In this document: piece after piece, positions 35,301 through 49,900 of the stretch | Layout of the letters: each line of letters starts with the position of its first letter | Numbering within the stretch: position 1 is the stretch's first letter | Source of the DNA: Petrolisthes cinctipes | Taxonomy: Eukaryota > Arthropoda > Malacostraca > Decapoda > Porcellanidae | DNA length: 64,000 nt | Assembly (NCBI GenBank): GCA_033782935.1 | Contig: JAWQEG010001415.1 | Span: 49,101 to 113,100, forward strand | Direction of reading: 5' to 3' | The notes under the pieces: generated by a model | The model's database searches: none | Told to the model about the DNA's origin: nothing | What the model saw: only the letters and a program-made list of their open reading frames with translations | Translations under genes and position numbers: made by a program

Positions 35301-37243
35301 TGTAACATAGGGCCATATGATTGGAATGATTTTTCTGTGTATAGTAATAAATATATTCACAACAATTCTTATATATGGCCCATATTTTTCAAGCCCTATG
35401 AGTCACAATAGGAATAGCAAAGTACAGTACTGTTAGTTCAGAAAAATCCTGACCATTTTTAGGGTGTGAGGCAACAAAGTCTATAACCTGACTGGTAGAA
35501 TAGAAGCCTGAGAGAACATTAAACCTCATGGATCAGACAGTTTTCCTATCTTTTACAACAACATTGTCTTTTCTTCTGAACCTTTACACTTCAACTTATA
35601 TCCTAGTGAATAATCATTAATCATATTTAATATCACACTAAACATTATTCTTGTTTCTTATGTTGAGCTACTTCAAATACAATAACTTTATAGTAATAAT
35701 TATAAAGTAACTTCCTTCTCTCACATGGTGTGTCAGATATACACAGCAATAATTTGCATGACTAGATTCAATCCAAGGAATGCATGGGGATACTCGCTTG
35801 GCTCTTAAATGATGCTTTCTGTGATGTGAAAATTAAAAATTACAACATATATCACAAACGTCATCAGGATTTGACACATTGATAGACATAAAGCTCATTT
35901 AATTAGTCACTGGATATCAATCACCCTGATACTGTTTATGATGCTAAGGAAAATACTGGAGAAAGAAATGTATGATTTTTTTATAACATATTAATGGGTA
36001 ATATACATATGATTACCTAGAGTTGCCTTGGTGTCATTAGATGTATTTAAGCAATCATTAACATTATCTGAAGGTACTGTACAGTGGTATAGCTTAATAC
36101 TGTATTGCCATGGGAGGGGCTAAGTATCTGACATAAACCAATGTTATGAAACAGATGGTAAATTGTGTTTTGCGAGTGACTGGGAGTTGATGTATGGATA
36201 ACAAAGATGCAATATAGTAACTTCTTTTCCAGTAACTTAATCAGCAGCAATATCAGCTGATATTATAAAATCATATAAACATAATCCACACTGACATAAA
36301 AATCCAGGCGAGTCATGATTTTTCATAAAGTACAATAGAGTTTCTTATTAATAATACTGTATTTACATCTTTTGTGCCTTGATACCAGTAGATAAAAAAT
36401 TAGGGTAGCTACATTTTATAATCACTTTCTGTAATAAAAGGTAAGTTAAGTAAACATATTACATTTTGGTCATAGGCCAATGAGACTTCAAGTTTCAAAA
36501 TGTATATACTTTTCCACATCACAGAGCCCAAGTAGAGGATGAAAACCACAATTAAGCATTTATGGTGTTATAAAAAATGACAATAACTATGAAAATACAA
36601 ATATAATTTAAGTACCATTTAGTAATATAAAAGAAAATAATATGGCTTGTAGTTATCTATGTCTATTTTTCTGTGAAAAATAAATACAGAGTGTACTGGT
36701 ATTGTTACTGGCGATGGCAATACTACTGCAATGTTACTATAACCACTAAACTCCAAACCTCATGCTGGGATGAGCAAGAAAAATGCATTGGTTGAAATGA
36801 CTTACAGTAAGTTCAAAGTTCAGATTGGTGAGACTGTCCCACAACGACTCAGGACAAGTAAATTCACCAGGGATTATTGACTGCTCTTTCACTGTATGGA
36901 AAAGAGGTAGTGACACTCTGATATGTGAGGCATGTTTTAGAGTCGTCATTATTATCATTCATGTTTAGTAGTACAAAGATGGGGAGACAATCCCATGTTG
37001 TCATCACTATAGCTTATTCAATTTTGTTAAGTTCAGCTTGAGGGGGATAGAAAAATGTCAGCAACCTGCAAGCTACTGATTCTTCCAAGCTATCTATAGA
37101 AACATGTTACTTTAGTACAATTTCTCTTAGAGATATCAGTAGCCTTTATATCGCCAACAAATCCAAACTCCATTAAGCTAAGATGATCTGAACTCACTGC
37201 TCCAAACTTACAAAAGGTCAAATTCAGTGACTGGTTGGTGTGA
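32371..37243. other. AT-rich sequence downstream of AVL9; includes its unresolved 3' UTR
   Basis: No gene was recognised. A minus-strand ORF at 32944-32657 has a hydrophobic start but no recognisable family. Minus-strand AATAAA hexamers near 34475 and 33602 are too far downstream to assign. A purine-rich run lies at 35206-35244. Confidence 0.4.
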
Positions 37244-37335
37244 TTATTGTGATGGAGAGTTGGTGCTGGCTTGAGCTGCTTCTGTGCTGCTGCTGGTGCT
37301 AATGCTCTCAACTGCTTCCACAGCTGTTTCAGGAG
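37244..37335 (-). CDS. AVL9: AVL9 coding exon 16, stop codon (residues 769-798)
   Basis: It follows a TTAACAG acceptor and reads APETAVEAVESISTSSSTEA, then AQASTNSPSQ and stop TAA at 37246-37244. The phase fits exon 15. The Ser/Thr/Ala-rich composition continues that of the exon 15 tail. The alternative is termination in exon 15. Confidence 0.72.
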
Positions 37336-40300
37336 CTGTTAAGTCATATAGGACATAAATCAACAATAAAAGTGGAATACACATACTATAGATACTACAG
37401 TATCACAATACAGCAGTTTGCTAAGATATTCAAGCCCCCAAAAGATTAATTTTAACCCATTCATGAACTACAATTTGACTGAAGACAAATTGTACTCAGC
37501 CTGCAGTCTGTAAATGAGCTCAATATTAAAAATAAATATTTTACCGATGTACCACAAGAGATACAGTAATGGGTTTCAGTAGTAGCTATATGTATTCATG
37601 AAAAAGACATTTGAAAATGATGCTTATACAGCCATATTGTTAGAGAGACGGACATCTTCACATAGTGGCACCAAGATATTAGAAACATTCGTGTGTCTCT
37701 TTTCATCTACTTATCCTTTACCATACAGAGGATTGTGGCTGCTACCAGATATAACTCTTCCAAAACCTTAAAGGATGAGAACTAGGGTTGTACAAAAATA
37801 TAGAACAACAGATTCCACTAACCCGAAGTAATTTCTGCATCTGGGTTTGATTGGGAGGAGTTAGGTTCCTCTGGGTGTGTTTCTGTGGCCTCTGTGGCAG
37901 GGTCAGTGAGGGTTGGATCTGAGTTGTTGGAGTTGGAAGGATTGGTGGTCGTGAAGGAAGACCATAGGTTGCTGATTGCTCCTTTGGCAGAGGTTAAAGC
38001 ACCCCCTGTTGAGAGGATACATAATTTCTTCAGGAATATGATTGTAATGTAATGACAAGCCTCCTGTATACTGCTTATAAATAAAAGAGAGCTTGAAGTG
38101 TCTTCCACCTTTTTGATGCAGAAGAACAATTTTCCACAAATTTGAAATGCATAATGTAAATAGTCACATTGACTTAGGGTAATCTTCCTTTATCAACATG
38201 TAGTTCAAGGTGAATGAGGTGAATACAGATTTTCTGAACAGTACAGATAAAATTGAAAGTCTGACATTGTCAGGAGAGAGATGATAAATAATAATTCACT
38301 GATGGGAGAATGATAGGAGGATAGTAAGGGAGGTCCTACAAAATGAGATAGGAAAGGGCTAACAGTACTGACTGACTACGTAGCTAAAAGAAATACAGCA
38401 GGATCTCGCCAAGTTAAAATATATACCTACTTTCGGTATTAACAATTGGATTCTTTTGAATAACGGTTATTTCGCAGGCAGTGTCCTGGCGCATCTTGAA
38501 TAGGGTTTGTAATAACGTTTGGATTCACTTAAATAATATTTATTTTGAGGGAAGCATACTGGCGCATCACGTAAAACATTTGTTTGCTGCCCAACCTCCT
38601 TGTTAATTACTTAGTCTTCCTCATGCTTGACCCACTCTGCGCTCCCAGTTTGACTATTAGCTCGAGTCAAAGCGGAGCACCAGAGTGATATTTTCGCCTC
38701 TATAGCCAGTTACCTTGGGATTGATAATGGCTTCTGCACTCCGCTCTCCCTGTGAGGATTTGGGGGTGGTGGTGGAGGGTGTTGTTTGCTGCCAGAATGC
38801 TCAGGAATTCCCAATTTGATTGCAAAAAACAACCCATAACTAAAAGACAGAGCCACAATATGCATGCATACTCAGTGAAAGATAAAGAAAAATTGTTGAC
38901 CTGATTGAAAATGGCACAAGGAACACTGACATAGTGAGGAAATTAAACTGTCCTGAGTATACTGTGCGAAATATCAAGAGAAACCAAGAGGAAACAAAAG
39001 GGGGAATTGCACTCACTAAGAAGTATTATGGTAATGAGAGGTTGAAATAGGTGAAGACATTGGGACTTTGGTGATGTGTTGACAGAAGTCAGGCACGAGA
39101 GGGAGGAGTGAGAATAAAAACAGTAGGGACAGAGGTACTAGTACTCTACAGTAGCCTCCATGCTCATGTCTTGGAACAGTCATCACACCAAGCACCTCAT
39201 TAATTCCTTTGAGGTGAGGTTTATATTACTTATCAGTCCACAATAACGATTCATATATTTTTTTTTCAGTTAAAAAAGTACTGTAGTGATAAGAGGGCAT
39301 GAAATGTTAAAAACGGGTGAAAGTCTTGGGGTGTTGGCATAAATAAACCCTTTTAACATGTATTTCAATTTTCACCAATAACGGTATTTTTCAGACACCA
39401 ATTAGACATTATTGGTGAGATCCTACTGTACTGTAAAACTTACCAACAGCTTCTTTAGTCTTGACAACAGCTGTGCCAGTTGTGGCCAGGGTCTGGTTTA
39501 TGCGACGGCTCTTGTCCAGACCTTGGATTGTGCTATGGAAGTGCAAATGAAATTAATATTACAGTATTTGTTTCTGATTTTGATATTACAAACCTTTCAC
39601 ATTACAAACCTTTTACATGAGCCTTTAATAATTAGAAAAAAAGAAGTAATGATATATAATGATTAACACTTTCTCTATTACGGTATCAATGCCCAACTAG
39701 ACATGATATATGTAAAGCAATTGTGCTATTACAAACTTACTGTGAGAGTCTTATCCTCATATCTGTCATGGAGAGGTTGCCAGCATGTGGGTGTCCTGGG
39801 GTGAGTTCCATGAGGTTATCATAGGGTCCAGCTGCCAACCACATGCGGTAGTTGTGGGAGTTGCGCCAAGCAGCCATGAAGTGACCGTTGAATACCTCAT
39901 ACTCTCGGTTACCTTCTGTGGAGTGACAAAATGTTTATTAGTCCTTCAGCTGGGTCTTCATTGGTCGGGCAACCTACAGCTTTAGTAGTTCTGTGCTGAA
40001 CTGGTCTGATACCACAAATGTACATGACAGAAAAAAATGCAACATGGAACCATTGCCTGGGAGTAAGAGGAATCCAGGCAAGTTAGTGAGTTTTCTTGAC
40101 ATCTTTCACAATTGTATAGTACTACCTTGGGTTGGGCTGCATATCCTTAAGCAATACGCTTTCCCAAAATTATTTGAACAGGCAATGGAAAATGGATATC
40201 GGTAATTTGTACACTAACCTGGACAGACTGAGGACCGGAGAAGAGAGAGGAGGTAGACCTTGAATTGGTAGCGAAGCCACTCCTCACCTCCAACCCAACC

Positions 40301-40903
40301 CACACCCTCCAAGAACACATCAGGGTGACTATTGATAATCGACATTCCATTTGCTGCCTTGCTCACTGTTGCATTCACTGCCTCAACCTGCCATGACAAA
40401 ATTAGTTTAGTCCCCAAAATAAATTATTCTGTACAGTGGAAGTAGAGGCGTCTTTATTGAAAATATTTCACTTTTTCTTTTTCCAGGCAGAGCTTTAACC
40501 TAATGAAGCATTTGTGAAGTGCTGTTAGTAAATGCACTTTCTCACTTGATGTATATCTGATGCACTTTGCCTGCATTTTCTTTACAACTCTAGAATATAT
40601 TTCAGGGCGAGATTTACACTCTTTGACCTAAGACTCTCAAATATACTTAACAGTATTTGGACTAGCACCTGATACTTTCCTTTGACACAGGAAAAAATCA
40701 AAGGAAAAAAAACTAAATGGAAGGGAAGCATTGTATTACAAGTTTTTTCCCCAGTACTACGGGTGATGCTCCTTTTGTTATAAAGTGTCCAGGGTCTTGA
40801 ATGAAATTGGACAAGATTTTGAACCTTTCTCACTTTTATTTTTTTTTTATTCATAGGTTAGGACTTCTTGCATCTAGTCATCACCTTTCTCAATACTGTA
40901 TAG

Positions 40904-40942
<39 letters not shown>

Positions 40943-43900
40943 TCACCTGCCGAACAACATTCTCAGCAAAGCGAAGGTCTTCAGTCGACAGACTCAGTTG
41001 GCGTTTCAGGTCTGGATCTGGAATTTCTATCTTGCCCTCTTCCAGCTGAATAACAACATCGTAGAGGTTACGTTTGTGCAGGAAGAGTGCATTGGAGGCC
41101 CCCACTGTGAAGGCCCGGCAAGTGGGGGCACTCAATACTTCTAGATACTGCAGTGACAGGTATGGGTGCAGCAAGTTACCCTAAAAAAGAAAAGAAATTG
41201 TTGTATATGGAAGAAAAAAGTTATCATAAAAACTAGTTCAGTCTATCTTAAAATCTACTCATACTTTTGATGTTTCGGTTCAACATGGGAATGACCCTCA
41301 AGAGGTTGGTCACAGCAGGAAGAGGTATGGCTCCTTGCCTTAATATTTGCAAAATTTAACTAAGGGTATGTCAGCTTACTGTAATGGGACCATTTCACTC
41401 CCTACCCATGATGAACTTGGTGGTAATCATCAGAAGTTAGCACATTCTACCATGAGGTACCGTTAATATTATGGGCTGTTTGCCTTTTGTGGTGGTTATG
41501 TTCAAGTAATTAATCTACAGGAAATAAGAAAAGTGAAGGAAAGTTGAAGCATAAAGCAACCTTTGTGTAGATGCTGAGAGGGAGGCCACACTCAGATGGA
41601 TCAAGGGCAGCAAACTTCTCCGGTGGGGACTGAGTAGGTGAGAGAAGTGTGTCCAGGTCAATGGGGGCTGAGGAGTCCTGGATGAGGGCAGTGCCAGTGG
41701 TGGGGGACTCGGGAATGTCGTCACCAGGTTCACTTGGTGATGGGTTGGGTGTGGCTGTAGAGGCTGGTAATACAGACACTAGGTAAACACTCTATTTCAA
41801 TTACTGAACTGCCTGTGATATGACTCCCACTATGACAAGGGTACCAACCCTTCCTTATCCTTGAGATGAGTGCATGTCTATAATGTATAATATCTTTTAA
41901 AAGTTGTGTTAAATGGCTAGTAATGTGGCACCAAGAATCACTGAGCTCATTATCAAACAGGACCTTTAGTGATGGGTGCAACTATGAGCTGTATAATTTG
42001 CACTATCCTTAATAAGCCTCTAAATGAAAAGCATAATTTCTTTTGTATGTGTTTATATTTATAATGAATAATGAACTGTGGGATTTTGGCTGCGATGGGA
42101 TATATGTAAAAAAAAAAAGAGGTTGAGATAACTAGTAAGGTGGCTCTAGTTAAAGCTTCTGAAGCTATTGTGCTGGTTGTTATCTTGTCCTAGACTTTTG
42201 CTACATACAGTCTAAAAAGAGTTGTTGGTGAAGACTCACATGGTTTCTCCTGTGTGGGTGATTTCTCCCTGCCAGTCCAGTAACTAAATGCCCCACTGAG
42301 ACGTCCCTTGAGGGAAACCATTTTGCTGGTGAGGTTGGTTGTGGAGGAGGAGGAGGAAGGGCCACCGTTATACTCTGGGGGAGACATGATGGAGCCTCGG
42401 GAAGTCACTGAGGTTAAGCTCGAGTTGCTGCTGCGGCGTTCACTTAGGTCCTCACTCGGGGAAGCTGCAATGAGATAGTGTTTCAGACTTAGAGCAGGTT
42501 TTTCTCTGTCTCTGGTATGTGTCAAAGGCAGATATAAACTTACTTTGTACAGTACATGACTGGTCAAAGCCTGAACCATTATCTGACTGCTGAGCTAAAA
42601 TCTATCACTGTTTCCATTTGTTGAAATATTTGCTGTGGATATTTGCCTTCAATTGTAGTAAAACAGAGCAATTGGCAAAGTGTAAGAAAATCAAGGAATA
42701 AGCAATGAAAATGTCTGATATGGCTGTTCAGTAATATGCTACCTGTATATTAAGCAGTCATAATGATTATCAACAGTGCCCAGCCCATCATCAGGTGTTT
42801 ACTCCCAAAACACCACCTTGTGATCCAAACCTAAATTACTTTGCATAACTGACATAATCACCAAGTTGAACTAATAATTCTGTGCTAATCAAACTGATAA
42901 AAACCACAATATAGTGTGTGTGGATGACGTACAAATGCTGATCGCCACTCTCACTTACCAACAACATCAGTAGCCAGCTCTACAGCATGCATGTTCTCCT
43001 CCGTCACATTGATAATCTTGCTGGGCTCAGGTTCCTCCTCCATCTTGACTTCATTCTCCAGTACCAGGTTTGAGTCACTTCCTGCCTCAACCTCCTGCAA
43101 CACATGTCATATTTTACTAATTAAATTTTCTCTATTGGCTATACTCTTATTCAAACCCAAAAGATTTACCTTACTCTGGCCAAAAGTGTAAAATCCATAA
43201 ATTTTGGTCTATACCGTATATTTTTCATTAATTTTTTTAGTAAACTTGATGGCAGGGCTTCAGAATAACTAAAAATAAAACACACCCGAAGGCAGTTCTC
43301 TTAAAACGAGACCTAAATTCAAAATTTCTTAGTCACGAAATACATTAATGAGGTGTATATCTATGGTAGCTTACTTTTGCCACTTCCACTGCATGTGATA
43401 TTGAAATGTTCACATCTCCATTTGCTTCACAGTCCTCCACTGCTGCTTCCTCTTCCACTTGTTCCCCACATTCACCCTCATTACTGTAAAATGTGAAGTA
43501 ATTATTAATAGCCCAAGCCAATGCATAATCTCTGGTGATTGCACAACTTTGGATATACACCTACATGTATTTCACTGTAATTTCAATGCTATGAATAATT
43601 ACCTAATACATTGTACTGTACCAGCAAATACATTCATGAAACTGATGTCTACTGTATAAGGAACTATAAAGCATATCCTTGAAACAGATTAGAAGAATGT
43701 TAGAAAGTAAAGAACTTTGAGATGAATAACAGTTTGAAGAAATAATTTTATTTTATATGTGAAGCTGCCTTTGCTTACATGTCAGCAATACATGTACTGT
43801 TTAATTTCAAGCTCTTTTGGAGGAGAATCTATGTTCAGTGAGCTTTGTATGGGACAGTTGCTGATACTGTTATAATCTTTCTTCCTAATCACCCAATCAC

Positions 43901-46900
43901 AGTTGCTATATATAGAACTTGTACATTTGAAAGAGAAGACAAATGCATACATATGTAATCATATGTATATACTATATATATACAGGGTGTCCCATGTTTG
44001 TCATGCAAGACTACAGAACCCATTAAATTATGTTAATCAGAATATGAATGTTCTATGGTAAATGTCCAAGTATAGAAACAACTATTATTCTTTCTCAAAG
44101 TTTCAAGGTTTGCTCATTATCAGGTATGTTGCATAGATGAGAGGATATAGTGGATTTCAGTCTGCAATTAAATTACCCAGTCATCCTACAAGAGGAGGAA
44201 CATCTTATCACCAAAGACTGAATATTACTGATGATTTCAGTAAGTAATCCTATCACCTTATTGTTAGGTATAGTACTCCCTGATACGAATACTATATCTG
44301 GCCTTGTACCAAAACCTTCAGTAAGAAATCAACAGTCAAACCAAAAGCTATTATCCATATAGGATAATAAGAAATTAATACTGTACTAAGACGTCTATGT
44401 CCAAACTGAAATCATCTCTAAACGTTTCAGTAATCCTACTGGGAATGTGATCGCAAGAGAAGTACTGAATTATGATATTGTCAGAAGTGAAACTGCGCCA
44501 ATCAATTTTTTTTTTTTAAATGGGAGTCAGCGTTAATTGGTGATGTTTGCAAATTTATATTTGGGGTGGAAAGCAACTGTATTGTAATTGTTTTCATGAA
44601 CACAAATTATTAAATTTGATGAGATAGTTCTGGTGAAATCTTTCCCATTTTCTGGAATTCCTTGCTCTTATCTGATTCTTATTTGAATCCTAATTCCATT
44701 CAAGGCAACAAGTACAATGCTCGCCAAAGGTCAAATCTGGCCGGGTGCTATAACCAGTACTGTACTGTATAACATTATGGAAAAATTAACAGTTACAGAT
44801 TCATACTGTAAATCATTGGGAGTTTAATCTTTTTAACTAGATAAAATTACAACTACTAGGAATTGATCATCTGAAATGGTCCCTCAAATCAATATCATAT
44901 CTCTGAATACCATTACCTTTGACATCACTACATTTAAGAATACAGTATACAAACAACATATGGAATTAAGCAATGAAGCATATAATTTGCTAATACTGCA
45001 AATCATACTCATAAGTATGAGATAGGGTTAATACACAGAGCATCAGCATCTCCTTCGATATTAGAGACCACTGTATATAGTTATTTCACCAACACACTGT
45101 CCCTTTTGGGAGGAATAACAAAAATATTATGGTAATGGAGTAGTAGGAATTTATAGGCAGTACACAAACAGCATCCTGTGTGAAGAGATAAAAGTGTGGT
45201 ACTAAAACTGTAACAGCATGGAAAACAGTGAGTGAGTAAATGGTGAGAGCAGTAAGGTGCATGCACGAGTGTTCCTTTTTCACTTCCTCATCTCTGGTTA
45301 AATTTTTTTGTTTCAAGATGCTTGCTATCAGTGAGCTCTTAGATTTCAACATTCCAAATATGTCATCATGTATAGGAAATTCCTAATGGTAAAATGAGGA
45401 TCAAGATTACTTTGAGAACGATACTTGTCAAGTCTTATGACTTGACAACAGGAGGCATGCAGTGGTTCAAGGGCAACATCATCATTCATCATTGTGGTGA
45501 TGCTATCCTTACTTCCTGTTGCTTCATATTGATTTTTGGAGGTTCTGTAGGATACTGTGTTATATGATGTAAGGAATAATGCAAACTTCATTGTAGCAAA
45601 CAAGGGAAGAAGGGATCAGGCATTATTGACAATGAAAGCCCTACTGACACAGGTAAACATATGCCAGTCCATTCATCAGAAGTTCCAGAATCTGTAAGGT
45701 TAGTATGTAAGCTTACTACAGTTGTTATGTTAGACATTGCACACTCAAGCCTTCTGTAAGTAAGAAGCGGTTGGTTAAGAAGAATTAGCCCGTCTTATCA
45801 GGTGCTGGCTAGTTGGGGAGTTAAAAATATTGGTTATAGGAGGTTAGTTGAGTAAAAACTGCAGAACAAGTTTCTAAAATATGCACAACAATTCACAGGC
45901 ATGAACAGTTAAAAGTTTCCCTCAACACCATTAGGATGTAAAACTACGCATAGGATAAATGTAAATGAAAAACATGATTTTGAGGAAAAGCCTTTATCGA
46001 CACTTTAATATAAAACTGACTTGAAGTAGTGGTAAAATATAGCAAACAGATATTTGTCCTAAAATAGCAGCCACAGTATTTTCAATTTAGATACAGTAAC
46101 AGTTATGAAGAAGCAGTAGCAAAATGTCATCAATAAAGGCTTTCCCTCAATATTTGCGTTTCATTTACAAGATGCGGAGAAGAGTCACCCCGAAGTTGAC
46201 ATTCCCCCTGCAGCCACAAGAGTCAGTCGGGCAGGTGAGGTGCAGGCGATCTATGTGTTACCTGGGGGCCGGGGAGGTGAGAGCGTCCTCCCCATAATAC
46301 ACAGCCTCTTTAACCTCTTCATCTGGCTCAATGTGGGTAGTGACCCGGCCAGGCAGAACCCGAGACCTGTTGTTAAGTGTGGTTGTGTGTGTGTGTTCGT
46401 ATGTGGTTACTTCACCACTTCACTTACATTACTTTTTATTATAATTAATACAAACATTCATAAACACTTAAAGTAAAACATATCATGTAATGATGAGTGA
46501 GTGGAGGCTTGGTAAACTCACCTCGACACTTACATATCCTTTTCTTTTCTGATATGCAGCAGAGTCGACTGTAAACCATGCTTTCTTCACACTTTTTCTT
46601 ATGGAGAACATGATCATGTAGAAACAGTACCAATGTACTAGAGAAAATAATTTTATTTCATGTCCACCTTGACTCTGATGGTGCACATAGTCCCCTCCTC
46701 TTTCAGTCATTACACCTAGCAGCTCTTAGGACTTTGTATACTGTACTGTCATCTTTAAATATAAATTCTGTATGTTGTTCAACTTTTCTGCTACATTTTC
46801 TCAACATGCAGTAAAATTTGGTGGGTTTAGAAGATAACCACCAAGTCATTCAAGGGTAAATCTTTTTGAGGTTCAGATTACTGTATAATTTATATTACAC

Positions 46901-49900
46901 ATTAATATGGTACCCTTTTCGTAGAGTGATATTTCTTTAGTGCCTGTGTTGTAGTCTAAAAGTCATGTATTACAGGTGACTCTGCTGTAGTCAGTAGAAA
47001 GATTTAAAAACACTTACGGTACACCATATCATCAAATTAATCATCCAATATACTCACTCACATATTACAGTCTGAAGATCAATGCAGCAATGTAAAAGAC
47101 TTGTACTGTATCACAACATTATCAATGTATTCCCCCAAAAATTCAAGATATTCTTATTTAAAGCTGCATGTTTGAATACTACAGTACAATGGAGTCTGCA
47201 GTTACAGTACAGTATGCACAATTCTCTCAGAAATTACATACAGCATTTAAAAATCATCTATATGCTTGTTCAGTGTAGAGACTATGAGCCACAAACACTA
47301 CTGATAGTCTTGGTACAAATGCTGCTTACCATATCACTATAGTCACCTGAGTAAATAGTAGATCATCTTAAGTACCGTACACAGTTTTGATAATCCATAA
47401 ATCTGGTAATGTGGAATTATTGTAAAATCATAATATTACCAAGAATTTCAGCACACATTGTCATATGATTGAATACAACAAATTACCCAATCCAAGTACA
47501 GAATAATATACAAGAGTTTCAGCCCCCAGTGAGTTCAGGTATATCCAAGTCCCTCCTCACAAAATGATGGTCTGAAGTTCAGTTAATGTCACATTCTAAT
47601 CCACAAATGTTTGGCCAATACTGGTAATCTAATGCTGGTACAGTACTACAGTCACCATAAGAGGTGTGTTACCGGTATGTTTGATTTATCTGGAGATGTC
47701 ATCTTCTCAATAAATAATATTTAGTCAATCCAATGACACAAATACGAGAACTATGAGAAAGGCACTGATGACCAGAAAGCCTACTGTACCTGAGAGAGGC
47801 AGCATGGGCTAGACCAGTGGGGAAGTTGTCTGGGAAGAGGGCGAGGAGGGAGGTGATGGTGCGTACCAGTGGCCCCACGGGGCTATGGTAGAACAACACA
47901 CGTCTCTCCAGGAGAACCAGTTTGAACAGGACCAAAATATTTCGGCCAAACACTCGTACTGCATCGGAGACGAACACTCCTGGAGAGAGTGTACATACTG
48001 TACATTTTCAAATCAAAGGTGTGTTGACATTATGGAATGATGGATGCATGCATAACAAAAGAATAAGCAAATATGTACATTGTTATAAGTTAACCTTACA
48101 AAGATCAGCAATGCATAATTTTATTCAACCACACCCATACAAAATTTTTATTTTTTTTCATTGTCAATTATAAACCATGAACAAATATTCTGAACTCTTG
48201 TGTCAATGTTTCCTTCTTGGTAAAACAAAGATGTCTGGAGTTGATTATGTTAAAAATTCAAGATGGTAACTGCTGAGAAAAGTGGAAATACAAATATTTT
48301 AATACTGTACCTAAGTGACTGTTTGGCATGGCAAAAAAATAATGTTATCACACAAAATAATACACTCTCCTGTATGATGGCATGTGCACCAATGCACAGA
48401 GTACTTTATAATTATCCTTAACATATATAATGTAGAAGCTACACATGAATAACAAAACCATTTTAATTCAACATTTTTTGTGAGAAACAGGTAGAAACTA
48501 TCAATGACAGATTTACCCTCAACTGTCCCTCATATACATACTGTAATATGCAACTTATCATGCGAAAACTTGAGTAAAGGTCTCCTTACCATACTTATCC
48601 TCATGGTCAACTAGTAGAAAACAAAAACTTAGTGATTGTACTGTATGTACAGTAACAGCTAAAGTTCTGAACAAGCAGTCTTCCAGGTACTGGTAGTTTG
48701 TCAAATTAATTTTTTAGCACTGTCTAACAAGCACAGCTAGGCCTACTTAAGCAGGTGACACACACTAGTACATTTTCCTCCATCCTCTGACCAGTCCAAG
48801 GTTTTGTGTCTTCCAACCAGTTCAGTTACGAAGGGTGGAAGATATCCATGAATCAGAACAGTGTGAATTAAGCTTGAGACCAGAGGGTGAAGGACATACG
48901 ACACAGAAAGTTGGTGCTTGTATTATAAACTTTCAAAAATCATACACAGTGGGGAGAGGTCTGAGGTTCACAAATATTGTACCAGTAATGGACTTTATAC
49001 TACATTACTTACCATCTTCTTGACAATACTAACTAAAGCACTTATATATACTGTATATCTCAGGTAAAAACTACAAGCCTGTTGACATACTGATTTTATG
49101 GTAGGTTATGTATATTTCTCTGTAGAACTGGCTTAGCAATATCAATTTTCCACTCAGTAAGAATACTGGTATAGTACAGTATATATCAAAAGTATATAGA
49201 GACTTGCTTGGGCAAGGGGAAGCAGGAGGAGGAGGAGGAGGATAAGAACTAACTAGAGGAAAAGGAAGAAATTTATAATATAGTACAGTGAATATCATGA
49301 ATGATCAAGAATCAAAACTACACTACTCACCATGTGCCAGTTTGTCCCTCCAGTTGGTAGTGTTGAGGTCATGGTAGAGGCCCTTGAGGTCCTGAACATC
49401 TGAGAAGTCTGCCCCCTTAAAGTACACTTTCGTTGTTACTTGCAGACGCTCCTGGAAATAGTATATGATATAATAAGCCAGTTGATGTGAGTTATACTCC
49501 AATAAAATGTTAAATAATAAATATTATATACCACTGAAAGAGCTGTGATATATATTAAGGATCCCAGTGAGGGTACTGTGCTAAGAAGTAATTTGCTACC
49601 ATGACTAAGAGTAAAAAGTTGTGTTGTACAATGACCTGTATTTAACCACTTGCTACCATGACTCAGAGTGTGGTAGACTGACCTGTATGTAACCATAGAT
49701 GGGAAGTGAGCTGAGGACACACACAGACTTTTGCACAGTGTTGCGCGTGATGTCTGCACTCTTGTTGCTCACTTTCTGTCAATATATTTGGCAACTCAGG
49801 GTATAATAATGGTAAAATAAAAACATCACATTATTTAACATAAAGGAGTTACAGCATTATTCCAGAGAAGCAAAGTTACCAGTGAATAATTATCATTATA

